Below, one piece after another: positions 48,873 through 57,793 of a stretch of DNA of 64,000 nt; positions within the stretch are counted from its first letter, which is position 1, and each line of letters opens with the position of its first letter. A program made the translations under genes and the position numbers. The notes under the pieces are model-generated. The model searched no databases. It was not told where the DNA came from and saw only the letters and a list, made by a program, of their open reading frames with translations. Where the stretch lies: assembly GCA_963767285.1 (NCBI GenBank), contig CAVYDJ010000004.1, positions 961,470-1,025,469 of the forward strand, given 5' to 3'. The DNA is from WHSW01 sp963767285 (GTDB lineage Bacteria; Actinomycetota; Thermoleophilia; Solirubrobacterales; 70-9).

Positions 48873-50798
48873 ATGAATACCGCGCTCCTGATCGCCGGGT
48901 TGGCGCTTGCCGCCGTGCTCGCCGTCGCCGGGATCGCAAAGCTCGCCGACCTGACCGGGTCGCGACGCGCGGTCGCCGCCTTCGGGGTACCCCCACGGCT
49001 CGCGGGGCCGCTCGGGACGGCGCTGCCGGCGGCCGAGCTGAGCGCGGCCGCGCTACTTGCCGCCGGCGCGCTGTCGAGTCTCCCCGCCTGGATCGGCGGG
49101 CTGGCGGCGCTCGTTCTGCTGACCGCGTTCTCGATGGGGATCGCGGTCAACCTGCTCCGCGGCCGGACGCCGGACTGCCACTGCTTCGGCCAGCTCCACT
49201 CGGCCCCGGCGGGTCCATCGACGCTCGCCCGGAACGGCGGCCTGCTCGCGCTGGCAGCGTTCGTCGCGAGTGGCGGTGAGCCCGTTCTCACCGCGGCGGC
49301 CGCGGGCGCCTCGCTGGCGCTGCTCGTCGTCGCCGTCAACCGCACCCCGCGCGAGCAGAACTCGGGAGTCGAGGGGCTTCCGACCGGCACCCTCGCCCCC
49401 GCGTTCCGGCTCCCCGACCTCGCCGGCCGGGTCCACACGCTCGACTCCCTGCTCGCGAGCGGGCAACCCGTCCTGCTGCTGTTCAGCGATCCGGGCTGCG
49501 GTCCCTGCACCGCGCTGGCCCCCGAGGTCGCCCGCTGGCAGCGCGAGCTGGCCGGCGAGCTCACGGTCGCGGTGGTCGAGAACGAGGCCGACGATCGCGA
49601 TCCGGCCGCTCCCGACGAGTACGGGCGCCTCACCGTCCTGGTGCAGCGCGCTTCGGAGGTCGCCGGCCTCTACCGCGCTCTGGGAACCCCGACCGCGGTC
49701 CTGATCGGACGCGACGGCGCGATCGCGGGTCCCGTGGCGGCGGGGAGCGTCCAGATCGAGGCGGTCGTCGCCGACGCCGTCGGCGGCCTCGCGCCGAGCA
49801 CGATCCGAGTCCACCGCGCACCGGTCGCCCCGCTTCGCCGGCGCGAGCTCCTGGTGCGCGGCGCCGGCGTCTGGGCGGCGGCGAGCGCGCTCCTCGCGCT
49901 GCCGCTGCGAGCGACGGCGGGGATTCGCACAAAGCTCCATCGGCGTGCCGAGCCGTGCGAGGACGTTTTCGACTGTCCGGACCAGCGCTCCATGCGCTGT
50001 CGCAACGGTCGCTGCGTGTGCGAGGAGGGTTCCACCAGATGCGACCCCGACGAGGCTACGGACCGCAAGTGCTTCGACCTGCAAAGGAGCAAGGACCATT
50101 GCGGGAGTTGCAATCACCCGTGTACGGGCGCCGACCACGACGTCTGCTGCGAGGGCGTCTGCGGGGAATTCGGCCGCACCCGGTGCAATTGCTCCACCGC
50201 CGATGCGACCGCCGAGTGCGGCGACGACGAGGTCTGCACCTGCGGCCTCGGCGTCGGAGACCCGTGCGAGTGCTTCAGCTGCAGCGAGCTCGGCGAACGG
50301 CGGTGCGGTAACAGGTGCGCCAATCCGAATGAATTCCGCTGCTGCGGCGACCGCCTCTACAGGATCGCGACCCTGCCGCCCGGAGATTGGGTCTGCTGCG
50401 GGCCCGCGCGCAACCGCCGGTTCGTCAACATCGCGGAGAGCGAGCGCAACTGCGGCCGCTGCGATCGCCGTTGCCCGCCCGACGAGTTCTGCTACGGCGG
50501 CAGCTGCAGGAAGAGCTGCCCACAGGGCTTGAAGAAGTGCGGGAACACCTGCATCCACCCGCGCGGGTCGGATCCCCGCAACTGCGGGGGATGCGGGGTC
50601 AAGTGCACAGGGCCATTCGATACCGGGGAGTGCTGCAACGGCAGCTGCTGCGACATCAACGGCGACACCTGCTGCCCTGGCGGCTGCACGAATACCGCCC
50701 TCAACAACGACAACTGCGGCGGTTGCGGCATCAAGTGCAAGCCCAACGAGTTCTGCCGGTTCGGCGTCTGCACCTGCCCCCCGGGCGAAACCTGCTGA
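48873..50798 (+). CDS. MauE-thioredoxin-like-Cys-rich fusion protein
   Basis: The 641-residue protein has three modules. Residues 1-155 are a MauE/DoxX-like four-helix membrane domain with the DCHCFG motif (101-105). Residues 165-320 form a thioredoxin/redoxin domain (MauD-like) with active site CGPC (209-212) and a GTPTAVLIG cis-Pro loop. After a basic hydrophobic segment (about 325-352, a second anchor), residues 362-641 contain 52 Cys in 280 residues, with CGGCG-x-KC repeats. MauE and MauD are needed to form disulfides in the methylamine dehydrogenase small subunit. Here the folding machinery seems joined to a disulfide-rich substrate. ATG 48873 follows GGAGG by 9 bases. Confidence 0.8.
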   Translation: MNTALLIAGLALAAVLAVAGIAKLADLTGSRRAVAAFGVPPRLAGPLGTALPAAELSAAALLAAGALSSLPAWIGGLAALVLLTAFSMGIAVNLLRGRTPDCHCFGQLHSAPAGPSTLARNGGLLALAAFVASGGEPVLTAAAAGASLALLVVAVNRTPREQNSGVEGLPTGTLAPAFRLPDLAGRVHTLDSLLASGQPVLLLFSDPGCGPCTALAPEVARWQRELAGELTVAVVENEADDRDPAAPDEYGRLTVLVQRASEVAGLYRALGTPTAVLIGRDGAIAGPVAAGSVQIEAVVADAVGGLAPSTIRVHRAPVAPLRRRELLVRGAGVWAAASALLALPLRATAGIRTKLHRRAEPCEDVFDCPDQRSMRCRNGRCVCEEGSTRCDPDEATDRKCFDLQRSKDHCGSCNHPCTGADHDVCCEGVCGEFGRTRCNCSTADATAECGDDEVCTCGLGVGDPCECFSCSELGERRCGNRCANPNEFRCCGDRLYRIATLPPGDWVCCGPARNRRFVNIAESERNCGRCDRRCPPDEFCYGGSCRKSCPQGLKKCGNTCIHPRGSDPRNCGGCGVKCTGPFDTGECCNGSCCDINGDTCCPGGCTNTALNNDNCGGCGIKCKPNEFCRFGVCTCPPGETC

Positions 50799-50801
50799 GC
50801 G

Positions 50802-51047
50802 CTACTGCCAGCGTCCGCCGGCGTTCGCCCACTTCCGCATGTGTTCGACGGAGTCGAAGCTTTCCGCGATCCGGTGCTCGGCGCGGTGGTGGACGAGAAC
50901 GACCTCAGACCAGTCCGGCCCCTTCATAGCCCATGGAACGACGTGCTCGAGCCGGCAGAAGCCCGCCTCCCGTTTCCCAGCCGCCTCGTAGGCGCGCCAG
51001 CCGTCCCCCTCGTCGACGTCTGCGCCGCACCACGAGCACGAAGCCAT
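50802..51047 (-). CDS. Small zinc-ribbon-like protein
   Basis: The 81-residue protein begins MASCSWCGADV, then AGFCRLEHVVPWAMKG. The CxxC and C...H pattern suggests a small zinc site resembling HNH or zinc-ribbon proteins. I used ATG 51047. An ATG at 51062 would overlap the divergent dehydrogenase start (CATG). No function can be assigned. Its stop is 3 bases from the end of the Cys-rich fusion gene. Confidence 0.65.
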   Translation of the reverse strand: MASCSWCGADVDEGDGWRAYEAAGKREAGFCRLEHVVPWAMKGPDWSEVVLVHHRAEHRIAESFDSVEHMRKWANAGGRWQ

Positions 51048-51060
51048 AGATTGCGGCGCC

Positions 51061-52113
51061 ATGGGGCTGAGAATAGTCGCGCTCGACGGCGATCAGACCG
51101 GGCAGGAGCTGCTCGAGCAGGCGCTGCGGGTGCTCGATCCGAAGGTGCTCGGGATCGACCTCGAGATCGTTCACGTCGACCTCTCGCTCGAGAACCGGCG
51201 GGCGACGGACAACGCCGTCTGCACGGAGGCCGCCGAGGCGATGCTGGAGACCGGCCTCGGGATCAAGGCGGCGACGATCACCCCGGAGGGGGCCGACGAC
51301 GTCGGCAGCCCGAACCGGATCATCCGCGAGGCGATCGGCGGCAAGGTGATCGTGCGCACCGGCCGGCGGATCCCGGGCGTGACCCCGGTCGCCGGCGTCC
51401 ACCACCCCATCTCGATCTGCCGCATGGCGGTCGGCGACGCCTACGGCGCCGAGGAGTCGCGCGAGGCCGACGGCGACGACGAGCTCGCCCACCGGGTCGA
51501 GACGATCCGCCGCTCGGATTGCCGCGCGGTCTCCGAGTACGCGTTCCGCGAGGCAGAGCGGTTCGGGGGGCGCGTCTACGGCGGCCCGAAGTGGACCGTA
51601 AGCCCGGTCTACGAGGGGATGCTGAAGGAGGAGATGGACGCCGCCGCGGGCCGCCATCCAGCGGTGACCTACCAGCCGGTGCTGATCGACGCGACGCTGG
51701 CCGGCCTGGTCTCCGGGGCGGCTTCCGAGCCCCTGGTGATCCCATGTCTGAACCGTGACGGCGACCTGCTCTCCGACCTCGTGCTGCCGCTGTTCGGGTC
51801 GATCGCCGGCGCCGAGTCGGTGCTGCTGGCGCTCGACGACGAGCTGCGGCCGAAGGTCGCGATGGCGGAGGCGCCCCACGGAACCGCGCCGGCGCTGGAG
51901 GGCAAGGACGTCGCAAACCCGATGGGGATGATCCTCGCCGGCGCCGCCGTCCTGCACTACGCCGGGGCCGAGGAGCAGTCGCGGGCCGTCTACGAGGCGG
52001 TGCTCGAGACGGTCGCGGCGGACATCAAGACACCGGACCTCGGTGGGCACGCGGGGACGACCAAATTCACCGACGCGGTTTGCAGCCGCCTATCAGGGAT
52101 AGGATCGGCGTGA
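51061..52113 (+). CDS. Isocitrate/isopropylmalate dehydrogenase family protein
   Basis: The 350-residue beta-decarboxylating dehydrogenase fold shows LRIVALDGDQTGQELL and the cofactor loop EAPHGTAPALEGKDVANPMGMILAGA. The substrate region VRTGRRIPGVTPVAGVHHPISICR differs from classical LeuB and Icd, so substrate and cofactor are uncertain. Isocitrate, isopropylmalate or homoisocitrate are candidates. ATG 51061 lies 8 nt after TAGATT. The stop overlaps the livH start as TGATG, so it is translated together with a branched-chain amino-acid transporter. That would fit leucine metabolism. Confidence 0.8.
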   Translation: MGLRIVALDGDQTGQELLEQALRVLDPKVLGIDLEIVHVDLSLENRRATDNAVCTEAAEAMLETGLGIKAATITPEGADDVGSPNRIIREAIGGKVIVRTGRRIPGVTPVAGVHHPISICRMAVGDAYGAEESREADGDDELAHRVETIRRSDCRAVSEYAFREAERFGGRVYGGPKWTVSPVYEGMLKEEMDAAAGRHPAVTYQPVLIDATLAGLVSGAASEPLVIPCLNRDGDLLSDLVLPLFGSIAGAESVLLALDDELRPKVAMAEAPHGTAPALEGKDVANPMGMILAGAAVLHYAGAEEQSRAVYEAVLETVAADIKTPDLGGHAGTTKFTDAVCSRLSGIGSA

Positions 52114-53126
52114 TGGAGGCAGGGCAGCTCACGGGCGTCGCCCCCCGCAGTCCCTGGCGGGCGATCAAGGACTGGATGTCCGAGCACCCTGCGTGGGTAG
52201 CGCTGGCGATCATGGTGCTCGTCGCGCTCTGGCTGATCGCGGCCGAGGGCCTGCAGCCGTGGGCTCAGCGCACCGTCAACGGCTTCGTCTCAGGGTCGAT
52301 CTTCGCCCTCGGCGCCATCGGCCTCACCCTCGTGTACGGGATTCTCAAGCTCGTCAACTTCGCCCAGGGCGACTTCCTCACCTTCGGCGCTTACATCGCG
52401 TTCGCCTTCAACGTCTCGATCGGCATGCCGCTGATCGCCGCGCTGCTGATCGCCGTCGCGACGACCGCCCTTCTGGCCGTCTTCCTGGAGCTGATCATGT
52501 GGCGGCCGATGCGCAGGAAGAAGGCCGGGCTGCTGCAGCTCCTGCTGATGTCGCTCGGGCTCGCGTTCGTGCTGCGAAACGCGATCCAGTTCGTCGCCGG
52601 CACCCGGCCGAGGCAGCTCGACGTGAACACCACCGAGTCGATCTCCTTCCTCGACCTGACGATCGGGCGCACCGAGCTCTACGTCCTGATCAGCTCCATC
52701 GTCGTCCTCTCCGCTGTCGCCTACATCCTGCGCGCCACCTCCGTCGGCCGCCAGATGCGGGCGCTCGCCGACAACTTCGACCTCGCGGAGACGACCGGGG
52801 TCGACACCGGCCGGGTGGTGCTCTTCACCTGGGTGCTCGCCGGGGGGCTGGCCGGCCTCGCGGGCGTCCTGCTCGTCGCAGCCTCCGGCGGCCTCTCCCC
52901 CAACACCGGCTTCTACATCCTGCTGCCGCTGTTCGCCGCCGTCGTGCTCGGCGGGATCGGCAACGCCTTCGGCGCCCTCGCCGGCGGCATGGTGATCGGC
53001 CTGACCCAGGAGTGGTCGACGCTGGTGATCTCCTCCGAATGGAAGGTCGCAGTCAGCTTCGTCGTCCTGATCCTCGTGCTGCTGGTCAGGCCGCAGGGCA
53101 TCTTCGGTAAGGAGCGGACACTCTGA
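52113..53126 (+). CDS. livH: Branched-chain amino-acid ABC transporter permease LivH
   Basis: The 337-residue inner-membrane permease has the family signatures GFVSGSIFALGAIGLTLVYGILKLVNFAQGDFLTFGAY and GNAFGALAGGMVIGLTQEW. It has an N-terminal cytoplasmic extension of about 25 residues. ATG 52113 overlaps the previous stop as TGATG. It forms the channel with LivM, powered by LivG and LivF. Confidence 0.95.
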   Translation: MEAGQLTGVAPRSPWRAIKDWMSEHPAWVALAIMVLVALWLIAAEGLQPWAQRTVNGFVSGSIFALGAIGLTLVYGILKLVNFAQGDFLTFGAYIAFAFNVSIGMPLIAALLIAVATTALLAVFLELIMWRPMRRKKAGLLQLLLMSLGLAFVLRNAIQFVAGTRPRQLDVNTTESISFLDLTIGRTELYVLISSIVVLSAVAYILRATSVGRQMRALADNFDLAETTGVDTGRVVLFTWVLAGGLAGLAGVLLVAASGGLSPNTGFYILLPLFAAVVLGGIGNAFGALAGGMVIGLTQEWSTLVISSEWKVAVSFVVLILVLLVRPQGIFGKERTL

Positions 53127-54136
53127 TGGAAGGCGTCCTCCCGCTCGCTCTCACATTCGACTTCCTGACCGCGTGGGACTTCTGGATCGGGGTCGGGATC
53201 CTGGCCGGCATCTACGGGATCTTCACGCTCGGGCTCCAGCTCAACGTCGGCTACACCGGGATCGTCAACTTCGGCCAGGCGGGGTTCATGGCGATCGGCG
53301 CGTATGTCTCGATCATCTGCACGGTCGACTTCGAGCTGCCGTTCCTGCTCTCCCTGCTGATTGCGATCGTCTTCACGATGCTCGCGAGCCTGATCATCGG
53401 CCTGCCGTCGCTGCGCCTGCGCGCGGATTACTTCGCGATCGCGACGATCGCCTTCTCGGAGATCATCCGCGACATCGCACAGAACGCCCGTGAGATCACG
53501 GGCGGCAACCAGGGCACGATCTCGATCGAGCTCGACTCGGACTCCGGCATCTTCTTCACCGATGCCTGGTACAGGGCCTCGGACTGGATCTCGGAGAACC
53601 TCCTCGACCCGATCGGGCTCAGCGGCACCGACTTCAACGCCTTACCCCTGTTCCTCGTCGTCTGGATCACGCTCGCCGTGCTCGCCTTCGCGCTGTCGCG
53701 GCTGATCCGCTCACCCTGGGGCCGGGTGCTGCGGGCGATCCGCGAGGACGAGGACGCGGCTCGCGCGCTGGGCAAGAACGCGTTCTCGTACAAGCTGCAG
53801 TCCCTGGCGATCGCGGCAGGCCTGGGGGCGCTGTCGGGCTGGTTCTTGGCGATCAACCTCGAGTCGGTGAGCCAGGACGCGTTCGAGCCGCTCTACACGT
53901 TCCTCGGCTTCGCGATCCTGATCCTCGGCGGCCTGGCGAGCTTCGGAGGCGTGATGGTCGGGTCGATCATCCTCTGGACCCTGCTGGAGGGGATGCGGTT
54001 CGTCGACCTGCCGCTCTCCGGCGACAAGGTCGCCGCGCTGCGCTTCATCCTCGTCGGCCTGATCCTGATCCTGCTGATGGCGTTCCGGCCGCAGGGCGTC
54101 TTCGGCAACAAGGACGAGATGGTCCTCGGTGAGTGA
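53126..54136 (+). CDS. livM: Branched-chain amino-acid ABC transporter permease LivM
   Basis: The 336-residue permease includes LQLNVGYTGIVNFGQAGFMAIGAY, the conserved LPSLRLRADYFAIATIAFSEIIR and RSPWGRVLRAIREDEDAARALGKN with the coupling-helix EDE. The C-terminal FASFGG-like ASFGGVMVGSIILWTLLEG is present. ATG 53126 overlaps the livH stop as TGATG. Confidence 0.95.
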   Translation: MEGVLPLALTFDFLTAWDFWIGVGILAGIYGIFTLGLQLNVGYTGIVNFGQAGFMAIGAYVSIICTVDFELPFLLSLLIAIVFTMLASLIIGLPSLRLRADYFAIATIAFSEIIRDIAQNAREITGGNQGTISIELDSDSGIFFTDAWYRASDWISENLLDPIGLSGTDFNALPLFLVVWITLAVLAFALSRLIRSPWGRVLRAIREDEDAARALGKNAFSYKLQSLAIAAGLGALSGWFLAINLESVSQDAFEPLYTFLGFAILILGGLASFGGVMVGSIILWTLLEGMRFVDLPLSGDKVAALRFILVGLILILLMAFRPQGVFGNKDEMVLGE

Positions 54137-55004
54137 CGCGGCCCAGCAGACGACCCCGGGGACCGGTGCGGCCGCGAAGCCCCCGGTGCTCGAGATCGAG
54201 GGCGTCTACAAGCACTTCGGCGGCATCCGGGCCGTCAACGGGGCAACGTTCAACGTCGCCGACGGCTCGATCACGGCGCTGATCGGCCCCAACGGCGCCG
54301 GCAAGACGACCCTGTTCAACGTCGTCACCGGCTTCTACGGTCCCGACGCCGGCAGGATCGAGTACCAGGGCAAGTCGATCTACGGCAAGCCGCCGTACAC
54401 GATCGCCCGCCGCGGGATGGTGCGGACGTTCCAGATCACCAAGGCCCTGGCCGCGATGCCCGTGATCGACAACATGTTGCTGGCCGGGCCACGCCAGCCG
54501 GGCGAGCAGCTGCCGACCCTGTTCGGCCGTCCCGCCGCCTCGCGGCGCCGGGAGACGGAGATCTCCGAGCACGCCTTCGAACTGCTGAAGACCTTCAACC
54601 TCGACGGCAAGGCCGCCGATTACGCGGGGACCCTGTCGGGCGGCCAGCGCAAGCTGCTCGAGCTCGCCCGGGCGCTGATGACCGAGCCGCAGATGGTCCT
54701 GCTCGACGAGCCGATGGCCGGGATCAACCCGACCCTGGGGCGCCGGCTGCTCGACCACATGCAGCGCCTGCGCTCCGAGCAGGGGGTCTCGTTCCTGTTC
54801 GTCGAGCACGACATGGAGGTGGTCATGAACCACTCCGACGAGGTCGTCGTGATGGCCCAGGGCGCGGTGATCGCCCAGGGCAAGCCCGAGGAGGTTCGCA
54901 ACGACCAGAGCGTGATCGAGGCCTACCTGGGCGGCGGGCCGTCGGCCGCGGAGGCCGCGGCCTCGGCCAAGCTCCCCGGCGGCGAGGAGACCACCCGTGG
55001 CTGA
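54129..55004 (+). CDS. livG: Branched-chain amino-acid ABC transporter ATPase LivG
   Basis: The 291-residue ATPase has Walker A GPNGAGKTT, the LivG-typical ARRGMVRTFQITK, signature LSGGQRK, Walker B MVLLDEPMAGINP and the switch His in FVEHDMEVVM. GTG 54129 overlaps livM by 8 bases. A C-terminal Ala/Glu-rich tail of about 25 residues lies beyond the usual end. Confidence 0.95.
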   Translation: MSDAAQQTTPGTGAAAKPPVLEIEGVYKHFGGIRAVNGATFNVADGSITALIGPNGAGKTTLFNVVTGFYGPDAGRIEYQGKSIYGKPPYTIARRGMVRTFQITKALAAMPVIDNMLLAGPRQPGEQLPTLFGRPAASRRRETEISEHAFELLKTFNLDGKAADYAGTLSGGQRKLLELARALMTEPQMVLLDEPMAGINPTLGRRLLDHMQRLRSEQGVSFLFVEHDMEVVMNHSDEVVVMAQGAVIAQGKPEEVRNDQSVIEAYLGGGPSAAEAAASAKLPGGEETTRG

Positions 55005-55765
55005 GCCCGTCCTCAAGGTGACCGAGCTTGACCGCCGGCTACACGCCCGAGGTCGACATCCTCACCGGCGTGGCGATCGACGTGAACGAGCACGAGATCG
55101 TGACCATCGTCGGGCCCAACGGGGCGGGCAAGTCGACCCTGATGAAGGCGATCTTCGGGCTGGTCCCGCCGCGGACCGGTTCGATCTCACTGCGAGGCAA
55201 CGAGATCATCGGTCTCGCGCCGCATGCCGTCACCCGCAGCGGCGTCAGCTACGTGCCACAGCTGGACAACGTGTTCCCGAGCCTCACGGTGCGCGAGAAC
55301 CTCGAGCTGGGCGCGCTCGCCGGCGCCGAGGACGTCGACGAGGCCATGGAGCGAATCTTCGGCCTCTTCCCGCGCCTCAAGGAACGCCGCACCCAGGCTG
55401 CCGGGACGATGTCGGGAGGCGAGCGGCAGATGGTGGCGATGGGCCGGGCGCTGATGCCGGCGCCGCAGATCCTGCTCCTCGACGAGCCGTCGGCCGGCTT
55501 GGCGCCTGCATTCGTCGACGCGATCTTCGAGAAGGTGATCGAGGTCAACCGCGCCGGCGTGACGATCCTGATGGTCGAGCAGAACGCGCGCCGCGCGCTC
55601 GCGCTCTCTCACCGCGGCTACGTCCTCGACCTCGGTCAGAACAAGTTCACCGGTCCGGGCCCGGAGCTGATCGCCGACCCGAAGGTCGCTGACCTGTACC
55701 TGGGCGGCGGCGCCGGGCGTCTCGACTCCGACGTCGAGATCCCCGAGACCGAGGTTTCGGAGTAA
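54997..55765 (+). CDS. livF: Branched-chain amino-acid ABC transporter ATPase LivF, frameshifted near its start
   Basis: The ATPase shows VGPNGAGKSTLMKAIFG, YVPQLDNVFPSLTVRENLELGAL, signature MSGGERQMVAMGRALM, Walker B ILLLDEPSAGLAP and LMVEQNARRAL. GTG 54997, overlapping livG by 8 bases, opens AEPVLKVTEL, the expected first strand. The frame then changes at about 55028, where one extra T precedes TAGYTPEVDILTGV. Reading from TTG 55028 gives 245 residues without the first strand. A single-base indel, perhaps an assembly error, best explains this. Confidence 0.9.
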
Positions 55766-55771
55766 CAACGA

Positions 55772-55803
55772 AACGGGCCCCAGCCTTGCGGCCGGGGCCC
55801 GTT
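55772..55803. terminator. Bidirectional hairpin between livF and the binding-protein gene
   Basis: AACGGGCCCC (55772-55781) pairs perfectly over 10 bases with GGGGCCCGTT (55794-55803) around a 12-base loop. It lies between convergent genes. No long T-run follows, so the strength is uncertain. Confidence 0.7.
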
Positions 55804-55841
55804 CCCACTTCAAACGCTGGTCGTGCCAGCAGCTCTGAGAG

Positions 55842-57134
55842 CTACTCGCCCGACTCCTTCTCGACCGTACCGGTGACCGAGAACTTGCCCTGGTCGTCGT
55901 ACTCGTACGTCTCGTAGAACCCGAGCGTCGGGTCCCCGTTGTCGTCGAGATCGCCAGGACCGGACACACCCTGATAGTCGATGTCGTCCCCGGCCTGCAG
56001 GGCCGCGATCGCATCGCTCAACTGGGTGTAGTCGTACTGGTCGCCCGGAGGTCCGGAGACCGCCTGGATCTGCTCCTGGATCGCCGTCGCGTCACTCGAG
56101 CCCGCAGCCACCGCCGCGAGCGTGCAGAGCATCGCCGCGTCGAAGTTCTGCGAGTCGAATGAGTTCCGGCCCTTCGGCTCCTCCGACGACGCCGCGAACA
56201 GCTTGTCGAACGACTCCGCTGTACTCGAGTCGGCGGGGGTCGACGGGCGGGTGCCGCTCGCACCGGCGAGCGTGTCAACCGGGATCGAGTCCGGGATCCC
56301 GTCCTCGAAGGCGAGGCCGTCCGCGGTCCACAGGTTCGCCGCGTCGTAATCGCCCGTGCGCGTCAGCGCCGGACCGATGCGGTTCCAGGGCTCCTCGAAG
56401 TCGATCAGCAGGTACTGGTCGGGCTTCTCCGACACGATCTGATCGGCCTCCGAGTTGTACGAGGAGAGCTCCGGATCCCAGAGGACCGGGTCGGTCGTCG
56501 TGCCGCCCTTGGCCTCCCAGGCCGTCTGGAACTCGGTCACGATGCCTTCGCCGTACGGGTCGTTACGACCACCGATCGAGACGAGGACATCGGTGCCCTC
56601 CGCCTCCTCGATCGCGTCCGCGAGCACCTGGCCCTGGAGCGCGTCCGACGGAGCCGTGCGGAACACGTAGCCGTTGTCCGGCAGCTCGGTGAGCTCCGGG
56701 CTGGTGGCGGACGGCGAGATCAGCGGGACCTCGTCGCGTGCGGCGACCGACCGGCCGACCGGGACCGTTTCCCCGGAGGACCACGGGCCGATCAGGCAGG
56801 AAGCCCCGCCCGAAATCAGCTTCTTCGCCGCCGACTGAGCCGCCGTCGGCTCGGTCTGCGAGTCAGCAACCTCGAGGCTCACCGTACTACCGGAGTCCCC
56901 GAGCGCCTTGTTCGCCTCCTCGACTGCGAGGTTGGCGGCCTTCTCGCCGGCTGGGCCGAACGCGCTCAGATCACCGGTCAGCGGAAGCAGCCCGCCGATC
57001 TTGAGGTCGAAGCTCGCATCCGCACTTTCCGTACCACCACCGCTGGTGGTTTCGTCGTCATCGCCGCAGGCGGCGATTCCGAAAGCCATGCCTGCCACCA
57101 CAAGTGGGACGAGCACCAGCCTGAGCCTTGTCAT
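55842..57134 (-). CDS. Branched-chain amino-acid ABC transporter substrate-binding lipoprotein
   Basis: The 430-residue protein has a lipoprotein signal peptide ending GIAACGDD and a type I periplasmic-binding fold: FDLKIGGLLPLTGDLSAFGPAGEKAANLAVEEAN, CLIGPWSSGETVPVGRSVAARDEVPLISPSATSPELT and GRNDPYGEGIVTEF. It would deliver leucine-type amino acids or related compounds to LivHMGF, encoded convergently next door. ATG 57134 follows AGAGGAGAG. Confidence 0.92.
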   Translation of the reverse strand: MTRLRLVLVPLVVAGMAFGIAACGDDDETTSGGGTESADASFDLKIGGLLPLTGDLSAFGPAGEKAANLAVEEANKALGDSGSTVSLEVADSQTEPTAAQSAAKKLISGGASCLIGPWSSGETVPVGRSVAARDEVPLISPSATSPELTELPDNGYVFRTAPSDALQGQVLADAIEEAEGTDVLVSIGGRNDPYGEGIVTEFQTAWEAKGGTTTDPVLWDPELSSYNSEADQIVSEKPDQYLLIDFEEPWNRIGPALTRTGDYDAANLWTADGLAFEDGIPDSIPVDTLAGASGTRPSTPADSSTAESFDKLFAASSEEPKGRNSFDSQNFDAAMLCTLAAVAAGSSDATAIQEQIQAVSGPPGDQYDYTQLSDAIAALQAGDDIDYQGVSGPGDLDDNGDPTLGFYETYEYDDQGKFSVTGTVEKESGE

Positions 57135-57258
57135 GAACTCTCCTCTCTGGGGAAACTTGCAGGGACAATCGTCCCCTACGGTGCCCTTCCTATCACGATC
57201 GGCGCCGCCACCGCAACCCCCCCGACCCACGAAGTACCGGCTCTTGCTTGCCTCTTAC

Positions 57259-57741
57259 TCAGGTTGAGCTGCTCGGCGCCTGCGGAGCGCTCCCGTCATC
57301 GCCCTCCGCCACCACGCGGCGCCACTCGGCGATCTTTCCTTCCTCGATCTGAAAGGCGGTCCTGGCCTCGGTCCCGGTTCCCGATCCACAGGTCCCCGGT
57401 CCGGGGCGCTCGGTGAGCTCGAAGGTCGCGACTGTGTACTCGCCGTCGGTGACGACGTCGGTGAGCGTCGCGCCGCAGGGAAGCGAGGCGTTGAACCGCC
57501 GCGCGTCCTCGATGTCGGTGATCCGCAGCGTGAGGCCGTTCACCGCGATGCTCGGCAGGGCGAAGAACTCGGCGGCGGCGTCCACGTCGCCCTCCTGCAG
57601 GGCCTCCGCCCAGCCCTCGATCACCGCGACCGCAGCCGGATCGGCGTCGCCGGGGATCGTGGTCCGATCGTCTCCGGAGCCACCACAGGCGGCAAGCGAG
57701 AGCGAAACCAGGACCACGGGGGCGAGCGATTTCAGAGACAT
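57259..57741 (-). CDS. Small lipoprotein with NTF2-like domain
   Basis: The 160-residue protein has a lipoprotein signal (LVSLSLAACGGSG). It is followed by a SnoaL/NTF2-like pattern: DPAAVAVIEGWAEALQEGDVDAAAEFFALPSIAVNG, a pair of Cys (PCGATLTD and GTCGSG) that may pair, and ARTAFQIEEGKIAEWRRV. The function is unknown. It is divergent from the LexA-regulated imuB gene, with starts 52 bases apart, so it could share that control region. Confidence 0.75.
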   Translation of the reverse strand: MSLKSLAPVVLVSLSLAACGGSGDDRTTIPGDADPAAVAVIEGWAEALQEGDVDAAAEFFALPSIAVNGLTLRITDIEDARRFNASLPCGATLTDVVTDGEYTVATFELTERPGPGTCGSGTGTEARTAFQIEEGKIAEWRRVVAEGDDGSAPQAPSSST

Positions 57742-57753
57742 CGTGAATCAATC

Positions 57754-57789
57754 TTGACATCCTCGCCGCCGTATACGAACATGTGTTCG
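57754..57789 (+). promoter_or_regulatory. LexA (SOS) box and promoter of imuB operon
   Basis: A perfect inverted repeat CGAACATGTGTTCG lies at 57776-57789, matching the Gram-positive/actinobacterial LexA consensus CGAAC-N4-GTTCG. A consensus TTGACA at 57754-57759 is 17 bases upstream of GAACAT (57777-57782), which lies in the box. Bound LexA would therefore cover the -10 region. The ATG follows 4 bases after the box. Confidence 0.88.
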
Positions 57790-57793
57790 ATTC

